A DNA stretch of 64,000 nucleotides, taken from Cryptomeria japonica (taxonomy: Eukaryota > Streptophyta > Pinopsida > Cupressales > Cupressaceae). The stretch lies in the NCBI RefSeq assembly GCF_030272615.1, contig NC_081411.1, positions 153,501,971 to 153,565,970 of the forward strand, given 5' to 3'. Position 1 is the first letter of the stretch, and the number at the start of each line of letters is the position of its first letter. A model generated the notes under the pieces. That model was not told the DNA's origin. It was given only the letters and a program-made list of their open reading frames with translations, and did no database searches. This document shows positions 1 through 11,867 of this stretch, piece by piece. The position numbers and the translations under genes are program-made.

Positions 1-812
1 CTTTCCTATAAATAGAAGAGAGGGTCCTTTGTAATCTTTATCTTTTGGGAAAGCAAGCAAAAACTCTGCCAAATTTGCAGCAAGAAGTCTTTGAGCTTAT
101 GTATGTGAATTGAAGGTTTTGAAGAATAATAAAGAAGGATTACTCAAGTTTTGAGTCTTTGAGCTACAAGTTTGAGTTCAATTATTTTTATTTATTCTAT
201 GCAAAGTGTTTCTAAAGGAGCTTAGTCCAATCTAATTTGAAGTCTTTGAGCTACAAGTAGAGAAGATTAATTAAAATAGGAAATCTCTGGAAGGAGCAGC
301 AAGTCTTTGAGCTTGCATCTATTCTTGAGGAAAAATTATTGTTTGATAAGAAATAGCAGCAAGTCTTTGAGCTTGTATTAGTTCTTGTCTTTGTGTTAAA
401 AGAATAAATTATTCCATTCTTTGAGCTGTTGTCCTTTATTCATTGTAAAATTTAGTATAGCAAAGGGTAGATAGGACTTCCAATAGTCAAGTCTTTGAGC
501 TTGATATTGTTGTCCCGTCCCGAAGGAAGTGATGGAAGTCTTTGCACTTTCAGGAAACTTCATTTCCTTTCTCTCATTTTACTTAAAAGTGGTTACTACT
601 ATCCATATTCAATCGCTATCCTTTTCTATGAAGAGAAAAGGATATTGTCTTTCTTGAAGAAAGAAGGAAGACTGTTGTACCATCCTATTTTTATTTCAGT
701 TCTAGTTAGATAGGGGGAGCCTTCCCTTAATTAGGAGAGTTTTTACTTGTGTGCTGTGGTTGAAACCACAATTTTGTATATTTCCCCAAGTGTAAAAAAT
801 TTTCAACCAACA
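1..812 (+). repeat. Truncated plant LTR fragment, 5' end outside window
   Basis: I read this as the promoter-downstream part of an LTR in plus orientation. A TATA-like box (TATAAATA, 7-14) stands near the left edge. It is followed by an untranslated, repeat-rich segment, and the stretch closes with a CA-ending tail (…CAACCAACA, about 812) where copia LTR sequence of another family begins. No primer-binding site follows. The left end lies outside the window, so neither length nor target duplication can be checked. The only open frame here (495-713) shows no domain. The LTR call is inference; the TATA box and the repeat array are seen directly. Confidence 0.45.
85..549 (+). repeat. Array of AAGTCTTTGAGCTT motifs
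   Basis: A 14-bp motif, AAGTCTTTGAGCTT or a close variant, recurs eight times at 85, 152, 240, 301, 361, 415, 489 and 536. Spacing is 50-90 bp. Two copies lie in a clear 60-bp tandem unit (about 291-350 and 351-410) sharing the GCAGCAAGTCTTTGAGCTTG core. The last copy is degenerate (CTTTGCACTT). The array lies just downstream of the TATA-like box, so it would be transcribed as leader RNA if the LTR was active. Confidence 0.8.
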
Positions 813-819
813 TAAGTTA

Positions 820-1784
820 CATGAACTACAAAGATAGCATCTGCTAATGATTGATGACAAATCTGGTTAAGCTCATTTATCTACCTTGCAACAATCTCCA
901 CTCAATACACTATGTCAAAGGATAAATTTGCTTATGCACACATACACCACTCTTTGATAATGCAGACACCACATCAATGCCCAAATAACATGAATATAAC
1001 ACCTATTTATACAATTCATCAACCTTGACTACAAGGTTGGCCATACCCTCAATACTTAAATACAAAATTACATCACATGAAACATAAATAAACCATCAAA
1101 CCAATACAATACCATAGATGACATAACATGGACCTAAATCAAATCTCCAAACATGTATCACTACCAGAAATCTCGCCAAGATCAACCACAACACACTACA
1201 CCACTAAAAATATCGCATAACACATAAAATATCACTGGATTGACAAAATCACCAATACCATGCAAATGATCGATGTGAACCAAAAAAAAAAATAGAACAT
1301 GATTAGGAAACACCATCAAGCACATTAGAACCATCCACAATAGCTGCACCAACACAACTTATTCAAAACTTCATTGATCAACAAGCTAACTCTCAAGAAC
1401 ACTTAACAACAACGATTCAGACTAGAAAGATAACTTGTGGAGCACTAAATCATGAACCATCTGAAATGTAGATACACATGATCATCCAAAAAACTCTCCC
1501 AAATTTGCAACCAAATATATAGTCATGCCAGAACACAATGAATCAAACACCAGAATACTGCAACACTAAACACAGAAGAACAGTCTTCATACCAGAATCC
1601 ACAACTCAACCAAATCACCACATAGCATCGTGGAATCAATAAAGAATGAAATATCTCTGGTTGATTCATCATCCCAAATAGATAAACCAACCAAATCAAC
1701 TCAATGCAATCACCGAAACATCAAACACAAGAATATGTTGATATCAATGACAACAACATATCCTAGCAGTAGCAATATCCAACA
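820..1784 (-). repeat. Copia-1 family LTR fragment
   Basis: This stretch matches, with many substitutions, the last three quarters of the copia-1 LTRs at 5736-6921 and 18110-19357. Shared landmarks in order are the AACTACAA segment, the CATCAACCTTG/AAGGT block, the long A/C-rich stretch, and the terminal GACAACAACATATCCTAG box near 1748. It ends at TCCAACA (1784). The first ~300 bp of the LTR are missing and no polypurine tract follows, so this is a truncated stray copy. Read in element orientation the LTR starts TGTTGGAT on the minus strand. The 1630-1842 open frame is chance. Confidence 0.7.
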
Positions 1785-3607
1785 GAAGCATCTTGAAGAA
1801 ACTCATCATTGTCAACTCCCTAGTTTACCACTATATTCTTGAACATGACTTCATTTATTATAGTTTTATTAGAGGGTTTTTCTTCTATTTTTTAGCATTT
1901 TCATTAATCCTCCATATCTGAGATAGAAACCTTTGTTTTATTATTTTTCCCAACCCCCAACTACATGGTCATTGACTTAATCTTTATTTAACTATTTGAT
2001 TGCTCTTTCCCCTCAATATGTTCTATTTTCCCTTTTTCAATCTCCTTTTCCTTAGTGGTAGAACAATTATCATTCTCTTAAACCATGCACAACTACTGGA
2101 AAGCATGCAACAATGGCTTATTCACATCTTTCTATTCCTCTTCCTACTAAGGTTTTGATAGCTTCTTCTAACATCTTCTACGTTACACCATCCAATATTT
2201 TTCAAATGCTCTTAACTCTTAATTTGTTGAAAAGATAAAGAAAAATGTGAGAATTCTTTATTAGTTTGATTAAGAGAAATGCAAGTATTTCAAATCTAAT
2301 TTAAGTATGGCAACAAGACTAGATAATGAACAAGGAAGGAAGAAGAGATAAGAAGAAAATAAACAAATCTTATAGTAAACTAGATATACCCTAGAAAAAA
2401 AACTCAAGAGAGAAAAACCCAACTGCTAAAGCATCACAACTTAATGGATTACTAGAAAGTATATATTATAATACAATATTAAAGACTTTGTGCTTTAATC
2501 AGATCAACAATGTGATTTTTGGAGAAATTTCGGCAGCATAATCTTGTATAAAATTCACATAAAATCTCTATGCCAAGCCTAATAGAAATGAGACAGGGAC
2601 ACCGAATAAATTAGAAATTATTTTCAAAACCTATGAGCTAAAAACTAGTCAAGGTGGTTCACATTCAACTCTTGGTCAACATAATAAGAATTGTTTTCTC
2701 TTTATTTCTCCCATCAATGATCAAGCTTTCCCCATGAGGTGGGTGGGAGTAGATAATTTTGGTAGGGAGGGTTCACCATTGGATACCTCTTTATTTCATT
2801 TCCCAAGGCCTCCTTGCCTAAGCCACTCCTATTCCTTTGTTCCTCATCTTATTGCTTTCTTTGAATGATTGATAGGTCTAAAGGCGATTGGGATAACTGG
2901 TAACATGATTGATTGCCCACTTATAAGTAGTAAGCATGAAAACAAAAGAAATATTGGATGGATTTATCAAAGAGATGTCCCTAGAATTGAGTAGTGCACA
3001 CGAATGCAAAAGTGGGGGGATATAATGTGGCCCTATCCTCTATAGTGGCTATTTTAATCCATTGAATCAAGGTTGAAACAATTATGTGCTCTAGCTCCAA
3101 TTTTAATTCCTTCACATTAGAATGTAACTCTTAATTTGATTGTTTGACTACCAAGAATATGTGATATAGGAGTATCCAAGTCCACATGCAATCCAACATC
3201 ACAACATAAATCATTTGTCATCTTGTTTTGAGTTTTCATTTTATTTTTGGGTGTGCTTACTATTGTGGCTTCATTTCAACTTCCTTCTTGAAGACTACTA
3301 TAGGAATCTTTTAATGTTATAAATTAAAATCAAACTTGTAGTCATACTTTAGATTATTTATTAGTACGAGGCTCTCACAAGATGTTACACTCCTATAAAT
3401 TAATTAGTTTGAAAGCTACTTCAATAATTTCATTCATTTAATTCAAAAACTACTCTAGGTGGACTATGTGTGTTGTTTTAAATTTTTATGTCTTGGTTGC
3501 AAGCTATAACAAGAAATATTTAAGCGTTTCTACATATGTGATTTCTAATGCCAATTAATAAATTGATTATTATTACTTAGCAATATAAGTAAAGCAAATG
3601 TTACATT
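1785..3607. other. Unassigned AT-rich spacer
   Basis: About 1.8 kb with no open frame, RNA gene or repeat that I can support. It is AT-rich with several polypurine and polypyrimidine runs. It may contain old unrecognised repeat sequence. Confidence 0.5.
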
Positions 3608-4405
3608 TGTTGGCATATGCACACTCCAATGAGACATTGTATGTGATTGAAGGTTTTGTCATTGATGGCAACCTTACAATCCTATGGCACCGGCAAAGGC
3701 ATTATACCGGCATTAGTAGATCACACTCTACATCGCAGGACATCGGCACCAGCACAAAGAAAAGAAGTATACCGGCACAGAGGCCGACATGATTTTGTTA
3801 TATTATATTTTGTTTATTATTGTAAAAAATTTGTAAGCTGACTTGGAAAATTGTAAAATGACTCTTATATATAAAAGAGATCATTGTAGATATTTGTAAT
3901 ATGTGAGGAAGCATAAAAGGAAAATATTAGGCAGACCTATTATACGAAATATAGGCTAAGGATTTATGTAAGAAGCAGAGCAACAACTGGTACTGGATCA
4001 GGCATTATAGATGCTATTGTAAAGCAGTACAAGATATTGGATTTGTATAATCCTCATTGTAAGTTAGTGGGACTTCCCATTGAGTAGTGAGCTCTAGGCA
4101 GTTGGCCTTCCTGCATGTGCAAGCCCCTATTGTAAGTAATATTCTCTTATTGGCCAGTGAGTGAATATTGTGGGTCACAAATCCCACCGAGATTTATCCC
4201 ACACTGGGTTTCCTCGTTAAAACCTTGTGTTATGGTGTGCTTTTCATGTGGATGTTCTTAATTCTGTTCATTGCATTATTTCTTGCATACCGGTACACTA
4301 TTATAATATGTTTTGCATGTTTTAATTTAAGAAATTCTACTCACCGGTTAGATATCGATTCACCCCCCCCCCCCCCCCCTCTCAGTATCTATGGGATTCC
4401 TAACA
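3608..4405 (+). mobile_element. Solo LTR of a copia element
   Basis: A 798-bp LTR begins TGTTGGCATATGC and ends GGGATTCCTAACA, the usual TGTT…AACA form of plant copia LTRs. A TATA-like box (TATATATAAAAG, about 3867) and a C-rich tract near the end fit. No primer-binding site or coding sequence follows, so this is a solo LTR left by recombination between two LTRs. Flanks are ACATT (3603-3607) and ACATC (4406-4410), a 5-bp target duplication with one mismatch. The small open frames inside it (3598-3841, 4168-4422) are not genes. Confidence 0.8.
4363..4379 (+). repeat. Poly-C tract, 17 C
   Basis: A run of 17 cytosines near the 3' end of the solo LTR. Copia LTRs in this window carry similar runs of G on the opposite strand (18145-18152, 62261-62267), so short C/G runs near LTR ends are a recurring family trait here. 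Confidence 0.9.
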
Positions 4406-4964
4406 ACATCATGGACTTTTAAAATCTCCAATTGTTAACTCCTAAACAAAAGGTGTTTTTCTATCTTTTCTAATCCTAATAGTAGTGAGGATGATTTGTA
4501 GTCTTTTTCTTTGTGATTTTCTTAGTTATTTATTACAAATTGCTACTGACTTGGGAGGTTAATTTATCCATGTGACTATTTATTACTAAAGCAATATAGT
4601 CATATTATCTTCCTAATTTATTTCTAATTTGACCTAGTAGCTAACATCTCATACTATCCTTATGTGCCATGTTGGCATCTTCTTCTTAGCTAGGGTTTTG
4701 TGACAAGAATCCTTTTATTTATTCCATTATCAAAGGAAGTTAATTTCTCCTTGGTTGTGTCTTCCAAAAGTTTTTGATTATGGAAAAAATAGGGACCTGA
4801 AACCCTTTACATATAAGTTACATAAGATTTCAGATAAGCCCCTCAAAATAGAGTAGACCAAAGAAACAACAAGACAAACAGAAAAAAGACAAATAGTGAA
4901 ACACTACCCAACAAAAACAAAAATCTAGTAGAGAAGCCAAGCAACACTAGCAAAAGGGACAACA
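4406..4964. other. Unassigned spacer
   Basis: AT-rich sequence between the solo LTR and the end of the disrupted ORF U. Nothing recognised. It is the downstream flank of U and could hold its 3' untranslated region. Confidence 0.5.
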
Positions 4965-5735
4965 CTAACCTAGGTTCTTTAAGGTATTAGCAACTTCAAC
5001 TTCGAGTCGATCCATCTTCTAGGTTGTATTCTTGAAGTCCAAGATATCCTGGGGCATATTAGCAAACCTCTCTTTGTGCTAACCCTAGTTCTCTTGCTCG
5101 AACCAGATGTGTCCTTAGTTCCCAAGTCCTTATCGTGGTCCAAGTCAATAAATACCCTATCGTTTTGAAAATTTTCCAACTTATCCACCATAGTTTTCAT
5201 GTTATCTGTCATGGACTTGACAATTTTATGACTACCTTCCATGATTTTCCGCAAAGTGGTTTCACATTTGTTAATCCTCTATTTTGCTTCCCTGAACCTG
5301 TTATCATAACTATGTTTCATTTTCTCAATAGCCTCCACATTCTTGGTTAAATAGTCTGCCATCATTTTCTTTTCATTTTCATTCTATAGGGGACAAAAAG
5401 AGGTCCCTTGATGTTTCTCCTTAACTAAACTAGATTGCATAGGCTCAGTGGTAGCTTGCAACTTCTCCCCCGAATCCCCCTTAACCTGTAAGTCTTCAAA
5501 TTTTGAGGAAAGGGATCTATGCTTTAGGTTGAGGCTTTTAGTCTCATGAAAAGCCCATCTAAAGAGTCAAAAGAGATAAACAGAGTTGTTTTTGGCAATC
5601 TCCAAAACCCCAATAGCCAACTCTTGCTTGGATTGAAAGTCTTGAAAAATCAAATCCATAGACTCCTGATAATTCTCATCCTTATCATAAGGGGAAAGAG
5701 ATTTCTTAGAGTCAAAAGGGGAGATAGGGTCATCA
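4965..5735 (-). pseudogene. ORF U, C-terminal piece (coiled-coil), broken
   Basis: Reading the minus strand from 5735 down, an open frame starts at the copia-1 boundary (DDPISPFDSKKSLSPYDKDE) and runs to a stop at 4965-4967 after KNLG. It is charged and heptad-like, especially around 5150-5390 (NVEAIEKMKHSYDN, then GSHKIVKSMTDNMKTMVDKL), consistent with a coiled coil. It carries in-frame stops near 5575, 5385, 5290 and 5010 and a small frame change after SGSSKR. I do not recognise the family. It joins in sense to the middle piece at 19358-19819 once copia-1 is removed mentally: the middle piece ends at a codon boundary (…DYLGD). The function is unknown, and it may be a multi-copy genomic ORF rather than a true gene. 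Confidence 0.55.
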
Positions 5736-6921
5736 TGTTAACAGCAATCAAGAAGGAAGACTAAGAAGAGGGGTGGGTGAATCAGACTTCACTGAATGCA
5801 CAACAAATCAAACTTCCAAAACATTAATTGATAAACTACAACAATAACAGAGAAGCAAATTAACATCACAACACACAACACCAAGATTTTAATGTGGAAA
5901 ACCTGGTTAAGGGAAAAACCATGGTGGGAACCTACCCACAATAAGATGATACTCCATAGTAGTATGTGAAAATATTACAATGGGGAATGCACATGCATTT
6001 AGGCACACTACCTAGAGCTCACTGCTCAAAAGATATATGCCTAGAAGGCTACAACCCTCAGGGAAGTCTCATTGACTTACAAAATTATTCGAACTACAAT
6101 CCAAAAGGAATGAACTACAATAAAAGCATCTACAAATACCTGATGATTATTTCGGTTAAGCACAATTGTCTATCCTGCAACACCAAACTCACCACTACAC
6201 CTCGCTGAATGATATATCCGTGTTCACACATTTACCTCTTTGATACTGCAAACACAATACCAACACCTAAATTATATAAGCATTTCACCTATATATACAA
6301 ATCATCAACCTTGGTAGCAAGGTCAGCTAAACCCTCAACCCTTATAATTACAAAAATTATATTACATGATACAAAGATCAACCACCAGACCAATATTATG
6401 ATTTACATTAAATAGCATGGACCTAATTCAAATTCCCAAATAATTACATCCATTGGAAATCACACCAAGATCAACCACAATATGTTACACCATGGGAAAT
6501 ACTGCATAACACACAAATTATCACCGGTTCATAGAAATCACCAAAAACTCACTCAATGATCAGTTCAGATCACCAAAATAAATAGGACATGACTAGGAAA
6601 CACCATCAATCTTGTTAGAATCATTCAAAATAGTTACACCAACATCTCTTTTCAAATCTTCATCGGTCAACGTCTCAAAGCTCAAGAACACAACCAATCA
6701 GCAACTATCATGAAGAAAGATAACTTGCGGTGTGCCAAATCATGAACCATATGAAATGAAGATACACAAGATCATCTGAAACAATAATCTAAAATCTCAG
6801 CACAAGATCTGATCACACCAGAATATACTGGAGGGAATACCGACAGAAATCAGTAAACAAAGAACTGCAAACCGGATCAGAAACTCTTTCCCAAACACAC
6901 TATAATAAAACACAGGAATAT
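5736..6921 (-). repeat. Copia-1 3' LTR, main part
   Basis: Begins TGTTAACAGC on the plus strand and matches the 5' LTR at 18110 along its length. It is cut at 6921 by the gypsy element and resumes at 14256-14313. Combined length is about 1.24 kb. A conserved box, AAAAACCATGGTGGGAACC, lies at about 5915. The small open frames at 5546-6415 are shadows. Confidence 0.85.
6917..6921. other. Target-site duplication AATAT (left copy)
   Basis: AATAT immediately precedes the gypsy LTR start TGATGC at 6922. The identical AATAT follows the other LTR end at 14251-14255. This fixes both ends of the gypsy insertion inside the copia-1 LTR. Confidence 0.9.
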
Positions 6922-8434
6922 TGATGCAAATCTCTCCTTGTAACCTACCAAACACCTCAAAATTTATGACACTGACCCCCTAAAACAAGAATGGGATCCT
7001 ATCAAGGTAAGGCTCTACAACTTTAGTTCAATCTTCTCACCACCTCCAAGACTCTTGCCTACTCAATCAGGGGTATATGGCTACAACACACTTCATGATA
7101 CCTCCAAGGGTTAAAAATCATCTTCATACTAGTTTTGGGTCATACAAGACTCCCTAAGGTCAGACAAAGCACCGGTTGCAAGGATACATGCCCATTCCTT
7201 AAGAAACTTGCCCAATTAGGCCTAGCTGCTTGTAGCCCTATTTAGCGGATAAAGAGACCTTAAGTTCAAATTTTCCCAAACACCTTGGCAAAAAAATTAT
7301 GGATTCAAACACTCTTTTGGAAGATATACAAATCCCTATAAGGAATGGTCGGGTTTTGGAAAATAAAGGTCTTTGCCGATAGGATGTTGACTGTCCTAAA
7401 AGGGCTAATTAGGCCTCTTTTGTTAAACAACTATACTCAGATAATTCAACCAGCCAATTACAATCCCATGGGCATGTTTGGAACCATAAATCAATAGGGA
7501 TTATAGGGTTACACACCTAGAAGCATTTCCATTTGCACATAATGTACTTTTGCTTGTTCAAGGTCTAGGTAGCCACATAGAGATGTCTACCTAGGGTTGC
7601 TCCAAAACATTCTCTCCCTTGCTCCTCCTACAAAAACCTCTTGGAATCCTAGAATAAATTGACCATACTTTCCTTTCACCAAATCCCATGAGCCTCAAAT
7701 TGGTAAAGTGCAAGATATGGCCATGGAGGAGGAAAAACCCAAGGTAAACCCTAGTTTTCTGGGCGCCTACAATAAAACTTGAATATCAGGAGCAACACAC
7801 GCAATCAAGAATTAAAATTAAAACCAAAACAAAGTTAACTCTCCTCTCCAACCAATTCAAATCATTGGGAATGGATCCCAATCCACACAGAACCATACCA
7901 CGGACCTAAACTCCAGAATTGTAGGAAAAACTCATAATTCTATTAGTTTGTTGGCATCAAAAACTCTTCTCCATAAAATCACTCCTTGGGAATTGGATCC
8001 ACAAGGTGTATAAACTACTCCAAAACTTCTCTCAACAAAAAATCAAGAGGTTAGAACTATTGGAGGAGTTTCAAATTAACAAAATGCAAAAAGTGCTTAA
8101 AAGTTGCTCATGACAACTTTTGACAACTTTTGAAAAAGTTGTCAAAATGTCATCTTTCGCCTCCTAATGCCTTGGGTCAAGTTTAACCCCTCTGAAAACA
8201 TCTTAAAACACTAAAACCAACACATTTGATCTCCTATTGTCCAAAAGTCCTAATTGGCTCATAGAAATGCCAAAATAGGAGTTTGGCTCACAAGATGGGG
8301 TTCATTATTACAAACACATAATGCATGATTGAAAACCTATACAAAACATTCTAAAGATATATTTAATTCCTTATCCTCCCTTCTCCGAGTATGACTTGTC
8401 ATCTTGAAGGTTTTGATGAGGTGCTCCTGCAGCA
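6922..8434 (-). repeat. Gypsy 3' LTR, full length (1513 bp)
   Basis: Plus-strand ends are TGATGCAAATC and …GCAGCA, that is TG…CA on both strands. Bases 7311-8434 are alignable with 13137-14250. Bases 6922-7310 have no counterpart in the upstream LTR copy. Contains shared landmarks such as GGCTAATTAGGCCTC (about 7400). Confidence 0.85.
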
Positions 8435-8448
8435 TACTCCCTGGAAGA
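8435..8448 (-). other. Gypsy polypurine tract
   Basis: The minus-strand sequence TCTTCCAGGGAGTA abuts the 3' LTR start (TGCTGCAGG). It is the expected place for the plus-strand primer. It also encodes part of the pol C terminus, which runs into the LTR. Confidence 0.6.
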
Positions 8449-9930
8449 AGAAATCTCAAGCCCACTTGAGATGAGAGTCTGCAGGTCTGCACCATGATCT
8501 TTGATCTATTGCTCTGTCATCCAGACTGCTTCAAAATCAGGTTGTCCTTCCCAAGCCACCAAATACTCCATGTAAAATTTTCTCATGGTTCACTTTGCAA
8601 CCTTAGTGTCTATTAGCTTATGCAACTTTGGTGGTTCATGTTTGGGAATGTCATCATCAGCAATATACTAAACTGTGTCTTCGCTTGCATCAACACTACA
8701 CTTATAAAGAGTTAAGTCACAAACATTAAAAATAGGTGACAAACCAAGATCAAATGGTAGTTAAAGTTCATAGGCATTTGAACCACATTTCTTCAAGATT
8801 TAGCAGGGTCCAATCTTTCTTTACATCAACTTTGTGTATCTGCCTTTTGGAAGTCTTTCCTTCTTTAAGTGAACCCACACCAAGTCTCCCACATCAAACT
8901 GAACATCTCTCTTCTTTTTGTCAACATGAGTTTTATATCTCTCTGCAGATTGTTGAAGATGAGTCTTAACTTGGTCATGGTTTTCTTTTATGGTAGTAGC
9001 AAAGGTTTCTCCATCTGCACTAATGGCTTCTCCATGAGGTATCTTTCTCAACTCCAGTACACCCCTTGGGTGGATGTCATATACAATCTGGAAAGGTGAC
9101 TTACCGGCACTCCTATTCACTATATCATTATAGGATAATTCTACTTGAGACAATATACTATCCCACCTTTCACCATGTTTTCTAGTCAAACACCTTAGTA
9201 GATTCCTTAGTGACCTATTTACAGCTTTATTTTGGCCATCTATTTGGGGATGGTAAGCTAAGGACAAGGATAAATTTGTACCAAGCTTCTTCCAAAGGGT
9301 CCTCACAAAGTGACCAATAAAATTTACATCCCTATCAGAGACTATAGTCAAAGGAAAACCATGTATCCAGACAATCTCCTTAAAGAACAAGTCTACCACA
9401 TAAGAAGCATCACAAGTGGTTTTGCATGGCAATAAATGTGCCATCTTACTAAACCTATCCACCACTACAAAAACACTATCATATCCTTTCCTTGTCCTAG
9501 GTAATCCTAAAACAAAATCCATACTTATGCTTTCCCATGGTCTTGAAGGTATGGGTAAAGGCTGGTATAAGCCTGCATTGGTGGACTTTCCTTTTGCCTT
9601 TTGGTAGATCACACATGTCTCCACAAATCTCCTGACATTTGCCTGTAGTTTGGGCCAAAAATAGTGTCTTTTTACCAAATCTAGTGTCTTGTCAAGACCA
9701 AAATGGCCTACCATTCCTCCATAATGTTTTTCCTTAATTATATTCAGTCTCATAGAGCATTTGGGTATGCATAGTTATGCACCCTTAAACAACTATCCAT
9801 TTTGAATCAAAAATTCAGAATACTCAACATGAAACCGTTCATCAAATGAAGTACATACCTTATAGGCCTCTCCAAAATCTTCATCACCCTCATACATGGC
9901 TTTCAAAGAGTTTATTCTAACAATCTCCAA
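8440..9930 (-). pseudogene. Gypsy integrase with chromodomain remnant
   Basis: Minus-strand integrase. The region 9753-8821 is open for 310 codons. N-terminal zinc-binding part: H of GHFGLDKT is present, but the CxxC pair is broken (CVIYQKAK, Tyr where the second Cys is expected). Catalytic core: first Asp in SMDFVLGLP, second in VSDRDVNF. The expected Glu in the DGQ…VNRSL helix is replaced by Lys (GQNKAVNRSL), which would abolish activity. C-terminal GDLVWVHLKKER block is present. Further down, about 8520-8600, YLVAWEGQPDFEAVW matches the conserved core of retrotransposon chromodomains, then a stop. Between RNase H and integrase, three in-frame stops lie at 9931-9933, near 9796 and near 9775. 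Confidence 0.9.
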
Positions 9931-10566
9931 CTAAATTTGATTTTCAGTTAGGACTCTTCTGCTCGAAGCATCTGCCACCTTATTCTTGACTCCTTTCTTG
10001 TGCTTCAGATTGAAAGTGAAAGCTTGTAGGGTCTCTACCCACTTCATGTGTCGATGATTCAACTTTTCTTGACTGTTTATGAAGCTAAGGGCCTGATTAT
10101 CTATGAAAACTATGAATTCTTTTGGTAGTGAGTAGTGTCTCCATTTTTTCAAGGAGTGGACTAGAACATACATCTCTTGGTCATAAGATGAATATCTCCT
10201 CTTTGTCTCATTCAACTTCTCACTAAAGAAAGAAATAGGTCTTCCTTCTTGACTAAGCACTGCTCCAATATCCATGTCACTAGCATCACACTCCACTTGG
10301 AAGATCTTGTTGAAATTAGGTAGGGCAAGGACCGACTTCTCTGCAACTTTTCTCTTCAGTGTTTCAAAAGAGTTATCTACTTCTTCTGTCCAACTAAACC
10401 TGCACTTTTGTCCTCCCTTTATTGTATCAAGCATAGGGGCACAAATATGGCTAAAGCCTCTTATAAAATTCATATAGAAGGTAGCTAAGCCATGGAAACT
10501 TCTAACATAATTCATTGTCCTAGGTGTAGGCCAAGACAATATGGCACTCACCTTTTCTTGATCCAT
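9931..10566 (-). pseudogene. Gypsy RT connection and RNase H
   Basis: Encodes the end of the reverse transcriptase and the RNase H-like domain. Visible landmarks are VRSFHGLATFYMNFI (connection), FSWTEEVDNSFETLK, then VECDASDMDIGAVLSQ, which holds the first catalytic Asp, YDQEMYVLVHSLKKWRHY with its Glu, and FIDNQAL with the next Asp. The frame differs from that of the RT upstream (10548-11783), so a frameshift sits near 10550-10566. A stop ends the frame after TENQI. Homology of the codons beyond shows the original protein continued into integrase. Confidence 0.9.
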
Positions 10567-11866
10567 TTCAATTCACCATATGAGATTACAAATCCCAAGT
10601 AAATGATCTCAACCTGCATAAAGAAACACTTTTCCAAGTTGATCATTAACTGTTCTTTATACAATCTTCTTAGGACCAGGTCTACATGTTTTAGATGTTC
10701 TCCTTTGGTTTGACTAAAAACTAGAATGTCATCTAGGTAGACTATAACAAATTTCCCTATGAAATCCCTCAAGACTTCATTCATTAACCTCATAAAGGTA
10801 CTAGGTGCATTGGATAAGCCAAAGGGCATGACTTTCCACTCATACAACCCCTCATTTGTTTTAAATGCAGTCTTCCATTCATCTCTTGGCCTAATCCTAA
10901 TTTGATGATAGCCACTCTTTAAATCAAATTTTGTAAAATATCTATCACCCCCCAAACAACCTAACAAATCTTCAATCCTAGGCATGGGAAACCTATACCT
11001 AATAGTAATCTTTTTGATAGCTCTTGAATCGGTGCAAAGCCTCCAAGTGCCTTCCTTTTTGGGTGCCAAGACTATAGGGATTGCACATGGGCTCATACTT
11101 TTGCCAATCCATCCGGATTCCAACAATTCTTCAACTTTTTTTACCATCTCAACATTCTGATCTAGTGTGAGCTTGTATGCTGCTTTATTAGGCAAGGTGG
11201 ATCTAGGTATAAGGTCTATACAATGGTTTATGTCCCTCATGGGAGGTAGTGACCTTGGCATGCCATTAGAGATGACACCCTTGTATTTGTCTAGTAGCTG
11301 TTGCACTACAGGGTCTATCAACCTCAATCTGTCCTCTTTCTTATCCTCAAACCTCTCCACATTTGTTACTGTTGGAATAGGGATAAGGGCATAACATACC
11401 ATGCCTTCATTTGACATGTTCTTCATTAACTGCTTCCCTCCTAATACCAACACCTTGGCCTCCTTTTGTTTGGTCTCCTCCTCATCCTCCATTAAAGGTA
11501 GTAACTCAATCACCTTACCATCCTTGGTGATGGAGTATGTATTCCTTGCACCATCATGTTGTGCCTTCAAATCAAACTGCCATGGTCTCCTAAATAGGAG
11601 ATGGAAAGCATCCATCTTTTCAATATCAAACATCAACCTATCTCTATAGGTTCTAATCTGGAATTCCACCCAAGCCTGCTCTTCCACAACAACTTGTTGT
11701 CCTTGTGTGAGCCATGAGACCTTGTAGAAGCAAGGGTGAGGTAGTCTCCTCAAAATAAGTTTCTCCACCATCTCTAGAGACACAAAGTTCTCAGTTGAAC
11801 TGGAATCTATTAGGACCTTGCAGACCTTTCCACCCGCTTTGAAAGTAGTCTTGAATAGAGACTTCC
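10548..11866 (-). pseudogene. Gypsy protease and reverse transcriptase
   Basis: The protease active site is visible just upstream of the long frame as LIDSSSTENFVS (about 11800). The family norm is D-S/T-G, and here the Gly is Ser. Then 411 open codons: the RT entry segment (LCTDSRAIKKI), YFTKFDLKSGYHQIRI (palm Asp), the FGLSNAPSTFM motif and the catalytic IVYLDDILVFS box. So the polymerase motifs are intact even though protease and integrase are not. An in-frame stop lies at about 11868 between the zinc knuckle region and protease. Confidence 0.92.
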
Positions 11867-11867
11867 T

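Noticed and set aside
495-713. 72-codon open frame on the plus strand
   Set aside because: Starts at TTG, lies in LTR leader with a repeat motif, no domain.
3120-3140. CRISPR or tandem-array signal in 1785-3607
   Set aside because: No regularly spaced repeat; only AT-rich words.
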